Origin: Catenuloplanes atrovinosus
GTDB lineage: Bacteria > Actinomycetota > Actinomycetes > Mycobacteriales > Micromonosporaceae
DNA length: 64,000 nucleotides
Assembly: GCF_031458235.1 (NCBI RefSeq)
Contig: NZ_JAVDYB010000001.1
Location: 2,191,001-2,255,000, forward strand
Direction of reading: 5' to 3'
A program made the translations under genes and the position numbers. The notes under the pieces are model-generated. The model searched no databases. It worked only from the letters and a program-made list of their open reading frames with translations, and was not told the origin of the DNA. Positions 15,942-22,993 of the stretch are shown here, piece by piece; position 1 is the stretch's first letter, and every line of letters begins with the position of its first letter.

Positions 15942-16505
15942 TCAGACCTCGCGCCCGCACAGGGAGATCAGTTGCACGGTGGGGTCGGTGCTGGTGGTGG
16001 GCACCGGGGGAGCGGTGACGCCCATGCCGATGAACCGCTCCACGTTCGCCCGCGCGTACGCCAGGCCGTACGCGACCGCGGCCGGGTCGAGCGTCTCGTC
16101 CTGGCCGGATCCGCGCGCCAGGTCCCACTGGTGGACGGTCAGGTCGACGAGCATCTGGTCCGCGTAATCCCGCAGCGGCACCGTCCCGAACGAGAGCTGG
16201 ACCGGGCCGGCCGGGTCCGCGGCGGGCCACAGGGCCCGGGAGCGCGCCGCGGCCCGCTCCCACGCGGCGACCGGGTCGGCGCCGACCACGTCGCCGTCGT
16301 ACCGGTTCCCGACCTGCTCCAGCGGCTCGCCGGCCAGGATGTGCGGCGCCCACAGGTGCTCCCCGACCAGGTGGTTGACGAGGTCGCGGACGGTCCACTC
16401 GGTGCACGGGGTCGGATCGTCCCAGCGGTCCGCCGGCACCCCGCGCACCCGCGCGCCGAACCGGTCGATGGCCTCGGGGATCATGAGCAACGCCGAAGTC
16501 GTCAT
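15942..16505 (-). CDS. TIGR03086-family metal-binding protein (mycothiol-dependent isomerase fold)
   Basis: The product is 187 residues with the DinB/MDMPI four-helix fold. DDPTPCTEWTVRDLVNHLVG (about 29-48) is the family's opening motif with the first metal His (NHLVGEH). DLTVHQWDLARGSG near 125 gives the later His. The C-terminus LISLCGREV is the typical 'F/L-L-x-x-x-G-R' end. Relatives bind a divalent metal and mycothiol, the actinobacterial thiol (maleylpyruvate isomerase is the known enzyme), but most members have no assigned substrate. It lies 53 bp after the NmrA-type reductase on the same strand, likely one transcription unit. Confidence 0.88.
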   Translation of the reverse strand: MTTSALLMIPEAIDRFGARVRGVPADRWDDPTPCTEWTVRDLVNHLVGEHLWAPHILAGEPLEQVGNRYDGDVVGADPVAAWERAAARSRALWPAADPAGPVQLSFGTVPLRDYADQMLVDLTVHQWDLARGSGQDETLDPAAVAYGLAYARANVERFIGMGVTAPPVPTTSTDPTVQLISLCGREV

Positions 16506-16558
16506 GCCGGCAGGCTATGTCACGATCATTGTCGGCCGGTGGTCGGCATAATGCCCGG

Positions 16559-17362
16559 TCAGAAGGCGTCCCGATGATCTTCCGCCCAGGCACGGAACGT
16601 CGTGGGCGGACGGCCGAGCAGCCGCGCCACGTCATCGGTCACCACGGCGTTGTGGCCGTCGCGGGACCAGGCGATGCCGCTCGCCCAGGCCGCGGCCGGC
16701 GGTGGCGCGGTGGTCACCCGGACCGGGCGGCCCAGCACGTCGGCCAGGATCAGCGCCTGCTCGCCCACGCTGATCGGCGCCGGGCCGGTCAGCGGGTGGA
16801 CGGCCTCGTGGTGGCCGGTGCCGGTCAGCGCCTCCACCGCGACGGCCGCGACGTCGCGCGGATCGACCACGCCCTGGCGGGCGCCGTCGACCGGGTCCGG
16901 CACCGGCGCGCCGGACCGGATCGCGGGTGCCCACCACAGCGCGTTCGAGGCGAACACGGACGGGCGGAGAATCGTCCAGGACAGGCCGCTGGCGCGCAGC
17001 GCCTCCTCGCCGCGCAGGTGCCACTCGCCGATGACGCCGCCGGCGTACCGCTCGCCGGTCCCGATCGCGGACAGCTTCACCACCGAGGCGACACCCGCCG
17101 AGACCGCGGCGCCGATCATGGCGAGGTCGTGGCGCGCGGTCGGCTCCGGCGGCGCGGTGATCAGCAGGATCTTCTCCGCGCCGGTCGCGGCCTTGCGCAG
17201 CGAGTCCGGGTCGTCGAGGTCGGCGGCGACCACCTCGAGTCCGTCCGCGGGCGCGATCCGGCGTGGATCGCGGGTCATCGCGCGGACCGGGACCCCGCGC
17301 GCGAGCAGCCCGGCGACCGCCGGACGTCCGATGGTGCCGGTGGCACCGGTTACCAGAATCAT
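16559..17362 (-). CDS. NmrA-type NAD(P)-binding SDR protein
   Basis: The product is 267 residues. ATG 17362 is chosen because it places the nucleotide-binding GATGTIG motif at residues 6-12 (MILVTGATGTIGRPAVAGLL). The longer upstream frame has no conserved sequence. VRAMTRDPRRI supplies the basic residues that favour NADPH, and VVAADLDDPDSL follows as in NmrA/HSCARG proteins. PTTFRAWAEDHRDAF is the usual C-terminal end. Atypical SDRs of this class are redox sensors or quinone/flavonoid reductases and lack the YxxxK pair. It diverges from the pectate lyase gene across 188 bp and is probably co-transcribed with the TIGR03086 gene. Confidence 0.85.
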   Translation of the reverse strand: MILVTGATGTIGRPAVAGLLARGVPVRAMTRDPRRIAPADGLEVVAADLDDPDSLRKAATGAEKILLITAPPEPTARHDLAMIGAAVSAGVASVVKLSAIGTGERYAGGVIGEWHLRGEEALRASGLSWTILRPSVFASNALWWAPAIRSGAPVPDPVDGARQGVVDPRDVAAVAVEALTGTGHHEAVHPLTGPAPISVGEQALILADVLGRPVRVTTAPPPAAAWASGIAWSRDGHNAVVTDDVARLLGRPPTTFRAWAEDHRDAF

Positions 17363-17550
17363 GGCGTCGATGCTGCTCCGCGCCGTGCGGCGGCATCTAG
17401 GACGGATCGGCACGCTTTCCACGTTGAACAAAGCAGCGATTAAAGTTGCCTTAAACAAATTCATGATGGTCGAAGCCTGAGTGCGGCATATGGTCCGTGT
17501 GTGCCCCACCTTGACCGGAAGAGAGTGGGTAACGACGAAAGGTCGAGACC

Positions 17551-18270
17551 ATGAGAACACCACGCATGCTCCTCGGCGCCGCCGTACTGGTCGCGGCGAT
17601 GGCCGGCTCCGTCACGCTGACGGGTGTGGCCTCCGCCGACGCCGACGTGCCGGTCTCCGCGACGATCGAGGTGTCCGGCACGTTCAACGGCAACGGAAAC
17701 CGCTACTACGGCACCGGCCCGCTGGGCAGCGGCGGCCAGAACGAGGACCAGGACCCGCTGTTCCGCCTGGCCGCCGGCGCCACCCTGACCAACGTCGTGC
17801 TGGGCGCCCCGGCCGCCGACGGCATCCACTGCGCCGGCAGTTGCACGCTCCGCAACGTCACCTGGCAGGACGTCGGCGAGGACGCCGCCACCTTCCGCGG
17901 CACCAACGCCACGGTGCTGGTCGAGGGCGGCAGCGCGGCGAAGGCCGCCGACAAGGTCTTCCAGGACAACCGCGGCGCCGGCGGCTCGGTGACCATCCGC
18001 AACTTCTCGGTCAACGACTTCGGCAAGCTCTACCGCTCCTGCGGCAACTGCTCCACGCAGGCCGCCCGCTCGGTGACCCTGCAGAACATCACCGCCTCCG
18101 ACGGCGACGTCCTGGTCGGCATCAACGTCAACTACGGCGACCGGGCGCGGCTGTCCGGCCTCAACATCGGCTCCATCGGCGTCTGCGACCTCTACAACGG
18201 CAACAACAGCGGCGACGAGCCGGTCAAGGTCGGCGAAGGCCCCAACAGCACCACCTGCATCGTCTCCTGA
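17551..18270 (+). CDS. Secreted pectate lyase (PL3 family)
   Basis: The product is 239 residues with a clear Sec signal (MRTPRMLLGAAVLVAAMAGS, cleavage near VASA-DA). The mature part is a parallel beta-helix in which polar, Asn-rich coils repeat. Recognisable PL3 blocks are DPLFRLAAGATLTNVVLG, ADGIHCAGSCTLRNVTWQDV, GEDAATF, KVFQDNRGAG, VNDFGKLYRSCGNC and SVTLQNI. Paired cysteines (HCAGSC, SCGNC) fit the family. PL3 enzymes cleave polygalacturonate by beta-elimination in a calcium-dependent way. It is monocistronic, with its own terminator at 18284. It is one of several plant-wall enzymes here (GH51, GH43 twice, GH59). Confidence is high. Confidence 0.9.
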   Translation: MRTPRMLLGAAVLVAAMAGSVTLTGVASADADVPVSATIEVSGTFNGNGNRYYGTGPLGSGGQNEDQDPLFRLAAGATLTNVVLGAPAADGIHCAGSCTLRNVTWQDVGEDAATFRGTNATVLVEGGSAAKAADKVFQDNRGAGGSVTIRNFSVNDFGKLYRSCGNCSTQAARSVTLQNITASDGDVLVGINVNYGDRARLSGLNIGSIGVCDLYNGNNSGDEPVKVGEGPNSTTCIVS

Positions 18271-18283
18271 CCCCCGTCACAAC

Positions 18284-18313
18284 CCGGCCCCTCGGCGAAT
18301 GCCGAGGGGCCGG
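18284..18313 (+). terminator. Terminator hairpin after pectate lyase
   Basis: A perfect 13-bp stem, CCGGCCCCTCGGC (18284-18296) and its complement (18301-18313), with a GAAT loop, lies 13 nt after the stop. No T tract follows, as is usual in GC-rich actinomycetes. Confidence 0.85.
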
Positions 18314-18617
18314 CCCACGTCCACCTCCCGGTGCCGAGCCCGGTGGCCGCCGGCCCTCCGCACGCCGGGCGAGGGTGGCGGTGGTGGCGGTGCGGCATGG
18401 CGCGGGGCGGCCGGCCGATGTGGAGCGTCTGGCTCGGCGGGCCTCTCGACCCGGATGGCGGTGCTCCAGTGGCGGCCGGGTCGTTCCCCAGGGGCTGGGC
18501 GCCGACCGCGGAGTCCGGTGGCCTCCGGGCGGTGACCGGGGCCCGCCGCGTTGGAGGTTTCGGCACGATCGGCGGTCAGGGGGCGCGGAAGCCGTGGGGA
18601 GGGCCTACGGTGGCGGG
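18314..18617. other. Gap without a gene
   Basis: Open frames run through this G-rich stretch but none has a credible start, composition or family match. It contains short GGTGGCGG runs (about 18372-18390) and the promoter region of the AraC-type gene that starts at 18618. Confidence 0.5.
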
Positions 18618-19289
18618 GTGAGCAGCTGGTTCGAGGGGCCGCCGAGGGTGGTGCCGCATCGGTGGCACGGGGGTGCGGCCATGGTGGAGCCGGACCACGG
18701 GGTGGAGCTGGCCTGGCCGGCGGACGGGGCGGCCGGCGCGGGGGACGTGGTGGTGATGGGGCCGCGGACGCGCGCGCACTACTGGGACGGCATGCGGTCG
18801 CCCGCGGGATGCGTGCGGATGCGGCTCGCCCCCGGGCGTGCGCCGGACCTCCTCGGACTGCCGGCGCAAGCGATCACCGACCGCGCCGTACCGCTGAAGG
18901 AATTTGATCTTGATCTTGCGGAGTTGCTGGCGAGCGTGCCGCCGGGGCCGGACGGCCGGTCGCGGCTGTTGCGGGACGCGGCGGCGCTGATCACCGGGGC
19001 GCGGCCGGAGCCGGTGCATCGGGCCGCGCGGCGCCTGCACGTCAGCGAGCGGCACCTGCGTGGGCTGTTCGCGTCCGGGGTCGGGCTGCCGCCGCGGCTG
19101 TACACCCAGATCGAGCGGGTACGGACCGTGCTCGCCCACCCGGAGGTGCCGTTGCCGGAGGTGGCGGCGCTGGCCGGCTACTACGACCAGTCGCACATGA
19201 CGGCCGAGTTCCGGCGGTTGATGGGTGCGCCGCCGGGAGCGTTCCGGGCCGGTCGATGGCCGGCGCCGGAACGGTGCGGACGGGCCTAG
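18618..19289 (+). CDS. AraC-family helix-turn-helix regulator
   Basis: The product is 223 residues from GTG 18618 (SSWFEGPPRVVPHRWHGG). The N-terminal ~110 residues are a small cupin-like sensing domain with VRMRLAPGRAPDLLGLPAQA, as in AraC proteins with a DUF6597-like sensor. The C-terminal AraC DNA-binding domain starts near 130: ARRLHVSERHLRGLFASGVG is the first helix-turn-helix, with LYTQIERVRTVL between. The second is PEVAALAGYYDQSHMTAEFRRLMG, then the 'P-x-x-F-R' end PPGAFRAGR. Such proteins activate genes of metabolism or stress. It overlaps tail-to-tail with the STAS gene by 4 bp. The regulated gene is not evident. Confidence 0.85.
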   Translation: MSSWFEGPPRVVPHRWHGGAAMVEPDHGVELAWPADGAAGAGDVVVMGPRTRAHYWDGMRSPAGCVRMRLAPGRAPDLLGLPAQAITDRAVPLKEFDLDLAELLASVPPGPDGRSRLLRDAAALITGARPEPVHRAARRLHVSERHLRGLFASGVGLPPRLYTQIERVRTVLAHPEVPLPEVAALAGYYDQSHMTAEFRRLMGAPPGAFRAGRWPAPERCGRA

Positions 19290-19621
19290 CGCACGTTCAG
19301 AAGGTCCTTCACGCCGAGCATGGCGAGCACCTGGCTGACCCGGGACGTCGGGCGGAGGAACGTGAGCGTGGTGCCGGCCTGTTCGGCCGCGAGCTGGCAG
19401 CGCATCAGGCACCGCACGCCGGCGGCGTCGACGAACGTGAGGCCGGACAGATCCAGTTCCGCGCCGCAGTCCTTGCGCGTGAGGTCGAACAGCCCGGCGA
19501 GCGCCTCTTGCAGGACGGGGACGGTGTCGCGGTCCAGCTCGCCGATGATGACAAGGCGGTTGGGCGGTTCGCTCTCGACCTGTAGGTAGTCGAGGTCAGA
19601 CTCGGTGCGGAAGGAGTTCAT
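19286..19621 (-). CDS. STAS-domain anti-sigma factor antagonist
   Basis: The product is 111 residues, all one STAS domain: RLVIIGELDRDTVPVLQEAL at about 29-48 and ELDLSGLTFVDAAGVRCLMR at about 55-74. The conserved Asp of LSGLTFVDAAG precedes the Ala/Ser position. At the phosphorylatable position (usually 'D-S-S/T-G') this protein has DAAG, so the Ser is replaced by Ala. SpoIIAA-type antagonists free a sigma factor by binding its anti-sigma kinase when unphosphorylated. Without the Ser it may bind constitutively or be tuned another way. No kinase or sigma gene is adjacent. The start at 19621 follows a purine-rich GGAGG upstream. Confidence 0.85.
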   Translation of the reverse strand: MNSFRTESDLDYLQVESEPPNRLVIIGELDRDTVPVLQEALAGLFDLTRKDCGAELDLSGLTFVDAAGVRCLMRCQLAAEQAGTTLTFLRPTSRVSQVLAMLGVKDLLNVR

Positions 19622-19677
19622 GACTCCTCCGTCCTGTAGGTTGTGCCCTCACCCTACCCGCCCGACCTCGGGAAAGC

Positions 19678-19968
19678 TCACGGCCGGGGCGACACCCTCA
19701 CCCATCCGCGCCCGCGGGCACCGCGCGGACGCGTGCCGGCGAGGCAGCGTTCACACAGGTGACGCACGTCGTCCGCGTCGGTGAGCACGTCGGATGAGCG
19801 ATATTCCCATGGTACGTGTGGGAAGCGACGCAGCCCGGCCCGGGCCAGCGGCACGCCGCACAGCGTCTGGTTGGTGCCGGGCAGCCAGGCGTGCGCGTCC
19901 CCGGCCGGCTGCCGCGCGCCGTCGCCGCCCCGCGCCTGCCCGGAGGCGGCCACCGCGTATCGTGCCAT
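19678..19968 (-). CDS. Small cysteine-containing protein, unknown
   Basis: The product is 96 residues from ATG 19968 (MARYAVAASGQARGGDGARQ). The middle has HAWLPGTNQTLCGVPLARAG and the end VRHLCERCLAGTRPRGARGR. The arrangement of one Cys (TLCG) plus CxxC (CERC) with nearby His residues could bind zinc or be a degenerate ribbon. The 'LPG-x-x-Q-T-x-CGVPL' and 'H-L-C-E-R-C' motifs occur in short, uncharacterised actinomycete proteins as far as I recall, but I cannot name a family. It lies 29 bp downstream of the DeoR-type gene on the same strand, so it may be co-transcribed with it. Confidence 0.6.
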   Translation of the reverse strand: MARYAVAASGQARGGDGARQPAGDAHAWLPGTNQTLCGVPLARAGLRRFPHVPWEYRSSDVLTDADDVRHLCERCLAGTRPRGARGRGWVRVSPRP

Positions 19969-19997
19969 GACCCGCGGGTACCCCGGGTGACGCCCGG

Positions 19998-20759
19998 CTA
20001 CGCGTGCACGATGGGGACGCCCGCCTCGCCGAGCCGCCGTACCGTGTCGTCGCCGGCCGGCGCGTCCGTGACGATCCCGGCCACCGCGTCCAGCGCCAGC
20101 ACCGCGAACCGCGACGCGGCCCCCACCTTCTCGGCGCTGGCCAGCACGATCGTGTCCGCGGCGCGCCGGGACAGTGCCCGCTTCATCGCCGCCTCGTCCG
20201 CGTCGCCGGTGGTCAGCCCCGCCTCCGGATGCACGCCCGTGACACCCAGCAGGAACAGATCCGCGTGTACGGACTGGGCCGCCTCCACGGCCGCGGCACC
20301 GCACGCCACCATCGAGTGCTTGAACACCCGGCCGCCGAGCAGGTAGATCTCCACGTGCGGGTGCTCACCGAGCGCCGCGGCCACGGTCGGGCTGTGCGTC
20401 ACCACGGTCGCGTGCAACTCGTCCGGCAGCGCGTGCGCGACCGCCAGCGCGGTGGTGCCGCCGTCCAGGATCACGGTGGCGCCGGGCCTGACCAGCTCCG
20501 CCGCCTTCGCCGCCACGCGCCGCTTGCCGTCCACGGACACGGCGCCGCGAGTGGCGTAGTCCGCGGTCGCGGGGGAGGCCGGGAGCGCGCCGCCGTAGAC
20601 CCGCTGGCACAACCCGGCGGCGGCCAGATCGCGCAGGTCACGGCGGATGCTGTCCTCCGAGATGCCGAGCTCGGCGGCGATGTCCTTGGCGACGACGCGC
20701 CGGTCCCGCGCCAGGCGGTCCAGCAGGAGCGTGCGGCGCTGGGCGGCGAGCATGCGCAA
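19998..20759 (-). CDS. DeoR/GlpR-family transcriptional regulator
   Basis: The product is 253 residues. An N-terminal DeoR helix-turn-helix (about 5-60) reads RRTLLLDRLARDRRVVAKDI then AAELGISEDSIRRDLRDLAA. The C-terminal sugar-phosphate-binding domain has ILDGGTTALAVAHAL (the 'D-G-G/S-T-T' motif, about 96-110), LLGGRVFKHSMVACG near 155 and DLFLLGVTGVHPEAGLTTGD (about 175-195). DeoR proteins repress carbohydrate genes and are released by a sugar phosphate. The gene diverges from the Nudix gene across only 41 bp. Two 8-bp direct repeats in that gap are likely its binding site. It also heads the small-protein gene downstream. Confidence 0.92.
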   Translation of the reverse strand: MRMLAAQRRTLLLDRLARDRRVVAKDIAAELGISEDSIRRDLRDLAAAGLCQRVYGGALPASPATADYATRGAVSVDGKRRVAAKAAELVRPGATVILDGGTTALAVAHALPDELHATVVTHSPTVAAALGEHPHVEIYLLGGRVFKHSMVACGAAAVEAAQSVHADLFLLGVTGVHPEAGLTTGDADEAAMKRALSRRAADTIVLASAEKVGAASRFAVLALDAVAGIVTDAPAGDDTVRRLGEAGVPIVHA

Positions 20760-20768
20760 ATCCTTCCC

Positions 20769-20786
20769 GTTGTTGCATGTTGTTGC
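20769..20786. promoter_or_regulatory. Direct repeat in the DeoR / Nudix divergent promoter
   Basis: GTTGTTGC occurs at 20769-20776 and again at 20779-20786, a 10-bp repeat distance (one helical turn). It lies 9 bp upstream of the DeoR start and 15 bp upstream of the Nudix start. DeoR proteins often bind closely spaced direct repeats, so this is the likely operator for both genes. Confidence 0.6.
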
Positions 20787-20800
20787 GTAGTCTAGCGGGC

Positions 20801-21469
20801 ATGAGTTCCGTGATTGTGCGTATTCCTGGTGTCGATGTGCCGGACGAGCGCGGACGCACCGGGCTGGACCGGGCCGGCCGCGACCTGACCGGCAATCCGG
20901 ACGTGGTGGTCCGCGACGTGGAGCTGATCGCCTCCGGGTGGCACGTGCTGCGCCGCACCACGTTCGACTACCGGCATGCGGACGGGCGCTGGACGCGCGA
21001 GCGGCGGGAGACCTACGACCGGGGGAACGGGGCCACGGTTCTGCCGTACGACCTGGCGCGTGGCACGGTGCTGCTGGCGCGTCAGTTCCGGTATCCGGTG
21101 TACGTCAACGGCCACCCGGACGGGATGCTGCTGGAGGCCGCGGCCGGCCTGCTGGACGACGACGAGCCCGAGGCCGCGATCCGGCGCGAGGCGGAGGAGG
21201 AACTCGGGGTCACGCTCGGCGCGCTCACCCACGTGTTCGACGTCTACATGAGCCCGGGTTCGGTGACCGAGCGCCTGCACTTCTACGCGGCGCCGTACCG
21301 GCCGTCGGATCGGACCGGGGCCGGTGGCGGCATCGCCGACGAGGGCGAGGACATCGCGGTGGTCGAACTGCCGTTCGCCGAGGCGCTCGCCATGATCGGT
21401 GACGGGCGGATCGCGGATGCGAAGACCGTCATGCTGTTGCAGTGGGCGGCGCTGCACGTCTTCTCGTAG
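20801..21469 (+). CDS. Nudix hydrolase (NudK/ADP-sugar-type)
   Basis: The product is 222 residues. ATG 20801 gives MSSVIVRIPGVDVP; the alternative upstream start at 20777 would overlap the operator. The Nudix box GLLDDDEPEAAIRREAEEELGVTLG (positions about 118-142) fits GX5EX7REUXEEXGU, with the EEELG metal-binding glutamates. YDRGNGATVLPYDLARGTVL and LARQFRYPVYVNGHPDGMLLEA precede it, as in NudK (GDP-mannose hydrolase) and ADP-ribose hydrolases. The enzyme cleaves a nucleoside diphosphate linked to a sugar. Divergent from and probably regulated by the DeoR protein, which would fit a nucleotide-sugar role. Confidence 0.88.
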   Translation: MSSVIVRIPGVDVPDERGRTGLDRAGRDLTGNPDVVVRDVELIASGWHVLRRTTFDYRHADGRWTRERRETYDRGNGATVLPYDLARGTVLLARQFRYPVYVNGHPDGMLLEAAAGLLDDDEPEAAIRREAEEELGVTLGALTHVFDVYMSPGSVTERLHFYAAPYRPSDRTGAGGGIADEGEDIAVVELPFAEALAMIGDGRIADAKTVMLLQWAALHVFS

Positions 21470-21488
21470 CGCCCCGGGGTGGTGCCGG

Positions 21489-21720
21489 TCAGACGACGGC
21501 GGTCACGCGGATCTCCACGCGCATCCCGGGGCCGCGACCCCCCGCCCGGTCCAGATCGGCGCCCGGTCGCCATGCGCGTGCGGAACTGCTCGACCATCAC
21601 CCGGTGGTGCGCCTCCCGCACGACCTCGTCCTCCAGGCTCTCGGGGAACGTGAGGTCGTCGTACCAGCCGCCCTGGCCGGACGTCTCGATCCGGTCGCCG
21701 ACGCGTACCGGGCTCAGGCA
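21489..21720 (-). pseudogene. Rid-family (RidA/YjgF) gene remnant
   Basis: Reading leftward from about 21710, one frame gives VRVGDRIETSGQGGWYDDLT then FPESLEDEVV, matching the N-terminal half of Rid proteins. The pieces then jump frames: a second gives APIWTG, and a third gives GPGMRVEIRVTAVV with stop at 21489. These correspond to the 'APIWT-x-x-G' and 'VEI-x-x-x-A' end of the family, with the middle helix and catalytic-Arg region deleted. At least two frame changes and an internal deletion mean no functional Rid enamine/imine deaminase can be made. Identity is inferred from motif recall. It fills most of the gap between the Nudix and PadR-operon genes. Confidence 0.65.
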
Positions 21721-21774
21721 CCGTATCCGCGCGGAACACGGTGCCTGAGTCTCGAACGGTGGGCGATGAATCGA

Positions 21775-22527
21775 TCAGGCCGGTTGGCGGGCGGGGCGCA
21801 GCAGCAGGCGGAACCCGGTCCACACGCTCCACACCAGGTAGCTCGGCACCAGCACCGCGATCCCGAGCACCGACAGCCCCTGCATGGACGGTGGCAGGCC
21901 GCCCCGGCTCAGCCCCACGCCGAAGCAGATCAGCATCACCGCGAGCGCGGCGCCCGCCAGCAGTCCGGCCGCGCCGAGGCCGGCCGGTGCGTGCCCGCCG
22001 CGCAGGTCGGCCACGGACGTCGTGATCAGCCAGCCCGCCGGGCCCAGCGCGCTGAGCACGGCCGCGAAGACCAGGACGCCGGTGAACGGGCCGTCCAAGC
22101 TGGCCAGGGCCACCAGGATCGCCGCCAGCAGCGCGCCGAAGCCGCAGACCGCCACGGTCAGCGCGGTGCGCAGTGGCCCGCCGTCGCCCGCGGCCGCCCG
22201 GAGTGCCACGGCCGGTGCGATGCCCAGCGGGCCGACGAGGAACAGGGCCTCCGCGTTGTCCTCGCCGATCACGGGGGCGAGGATCGGGGCGCCGGCGACC
22301 AGCACGGTGGTGAGCAGCATGGCGGCGCCGCCGAGCACGGGCAGCAGCCGCGGGCGGCCGGTGAGGGAGCGGCGCAGGGCGGGCAGCTTGATCAGGACGT
22401 CGGCGGCGTAGCGCCAGCGGCGGGTGCCGTGGACGTCGGCGAGCAGGCCGAGGGTCTCCTCGCGCCAGCGATCGCGGTGGCCGGGCGGCAGCAGCCGGGC
22501 GCCGGCCCGGATCAGGGCGTCGATCAT
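21775..22527 (-). CDS. Membrane protein paired with PadR regulator
   Basis: The product is 250 residues from ATG 22527, which overlaps the PadR stop by 4 bp (ATGA). Residues 1-50 are cytoplasmic, MIDALIRAGARLLPPGHRDR then WREETLGLLADVHG, the typical start of proteins coded with actinobacterial PadR repressors. About six membrane helices follow (for example LPVLGGAAMLLTTVLVAGAP, TALTVAVCGFGALLAAILVA, LGAAGLLAGAALAVMLICFG and GIAVLVPSYLVWSVWTGFRL). The family is of unknown function; some relatives are permease-like. Coupled expression with the PadR gene suggests that regulator controls this protein's own membrane load. Confidence 0.8.
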   Translation of the reverse strand: MIDALIRAGARLLPPGHRDRWREETLGLLADVHGTRRWRYAADVLIKLPALRRSLTGRPRLLPVLGGAAMLLTTVLVAGAPILAPVIGEDNAEALFLVGPLGIAPAVALRAAAGDGGPLRTALTVAVCGFGALLAAILVALASLDGPFTGVLVFAAVLSALGPAGWLITTSVADLRGGHAPAGLGAAGLLAGAALAVMLICFGVGLSRGGLPPSMQGLSVLGIAVLVPSYLVWSVWTGFRLLLRPARQPA

Positions 22528-22868
22528 CGGGTGAGGCCTCCGAGCGGGGGGTGCGGGAACGGGACGGCGGGTCGGCGGTGGGCCTGGCGGCGCTGCGCGG
22601 ACGCGGCGAGCAGCGCGCGGGCGGGCTCGACGCTGTCCGGCGTCAGGCGGTAGTAGCGGCGGCGTGGCCGGCCCTCGGCGTGCTCGCCGTCCTCCCAGCG
22701 GCTGGTCACCCACTCGGCGCTCTCCAGCCGGGCGAGGATCGGGTAGATGGTGCCGGGCGGGAGCCCGGTGGCGTCGACGATCTGCAGCCCGTACAGCTCG
22801 GCCGGGGGGTCGGCGAGCAGCGTCTCGAGGACGAGCCGGGTTTGCAACGTAGCGCGGAACGGCGGCAT
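22524..22868 (-). CDS. PadR-family transcriptional regulator
   Basis: The product is 114 residues from ATG 22868 (MPPFRATLQTRLVLETLLAD). It shows the PadR winged helix: LLADPPAELYGLQIVDATGL, PPGTIYPILARLESAEWVTS, and the wing with GRPRRRYYRLTPDS (about 65-78), the PadR signature 'G-x-x-R-R-x-Y-x-L-T'. It lacks the long C-terminal dimer helix of the full PadR type (subfamily s2-like, short). PadR proteins repress themselves and an adjacent membrane protein. The palindromic ACTCTATATAGGGT at 22876-22889 directly upstream is a good operator candidate. Confidence 0.88.
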   Translation of the reverse strand: MPPFRATLQTRLVLETLLADPPAELYGLQIVDATGLPPGTIYPILARLESAEWVTSRWEDGEHAEGRPRRRYYRLTPDSVEPARALLAASAQRRQAHRRPAVPFPHPPLGGLTR

Positions 22869-22875
22869 GTTCCGT

Positions 22876-22889
22876 ACTCTATATAGGGT
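22876..22889. promoter_or_regulatory. PadR operator candidate
   Basis: ACTCTATATAGGGT: the core CTATATAG is a perfect palindrome and the flanks match in all but one pair. It lies 8 bp upstream of the PadR start codon, within the expected promoter. Confidence 0.5.
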
Positions 22890-22958
22890 CCGGCGTTGTT
22901 TCAAGCAGAGATCGAGACGTTGACGAATGGAGATGTGTCGTTAACACTGTGGGCGCTG

Positions 22959-22972
22959 TGTTAGCGCTCACA
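22959..22972. promoter_or_regulatory. LacI-type operator upstream of the arabinan genes
   Basis: TGTTAGCGCTCACA, a near-perfect palindrome around AGCGCT, is like the TGTTAGCGCTAACA consensus of LacI-family regulators of polysaccharide use. It is 22 bp before the GH51 start. No LacI gene is in the window, so the regulator would be encoded elsewhere. Confidence 0.6.
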
Positions 22973-22993
22973 TGACCCCCGGGAGTCGCTGTC

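Noticed and set aside
21442-22653. Long rightward frame over the Rid remnant and PadR operon
   Set aside because: Gln/Arg/Gly-rich without any motif, antisense to the membrane protein gene with clear helices.
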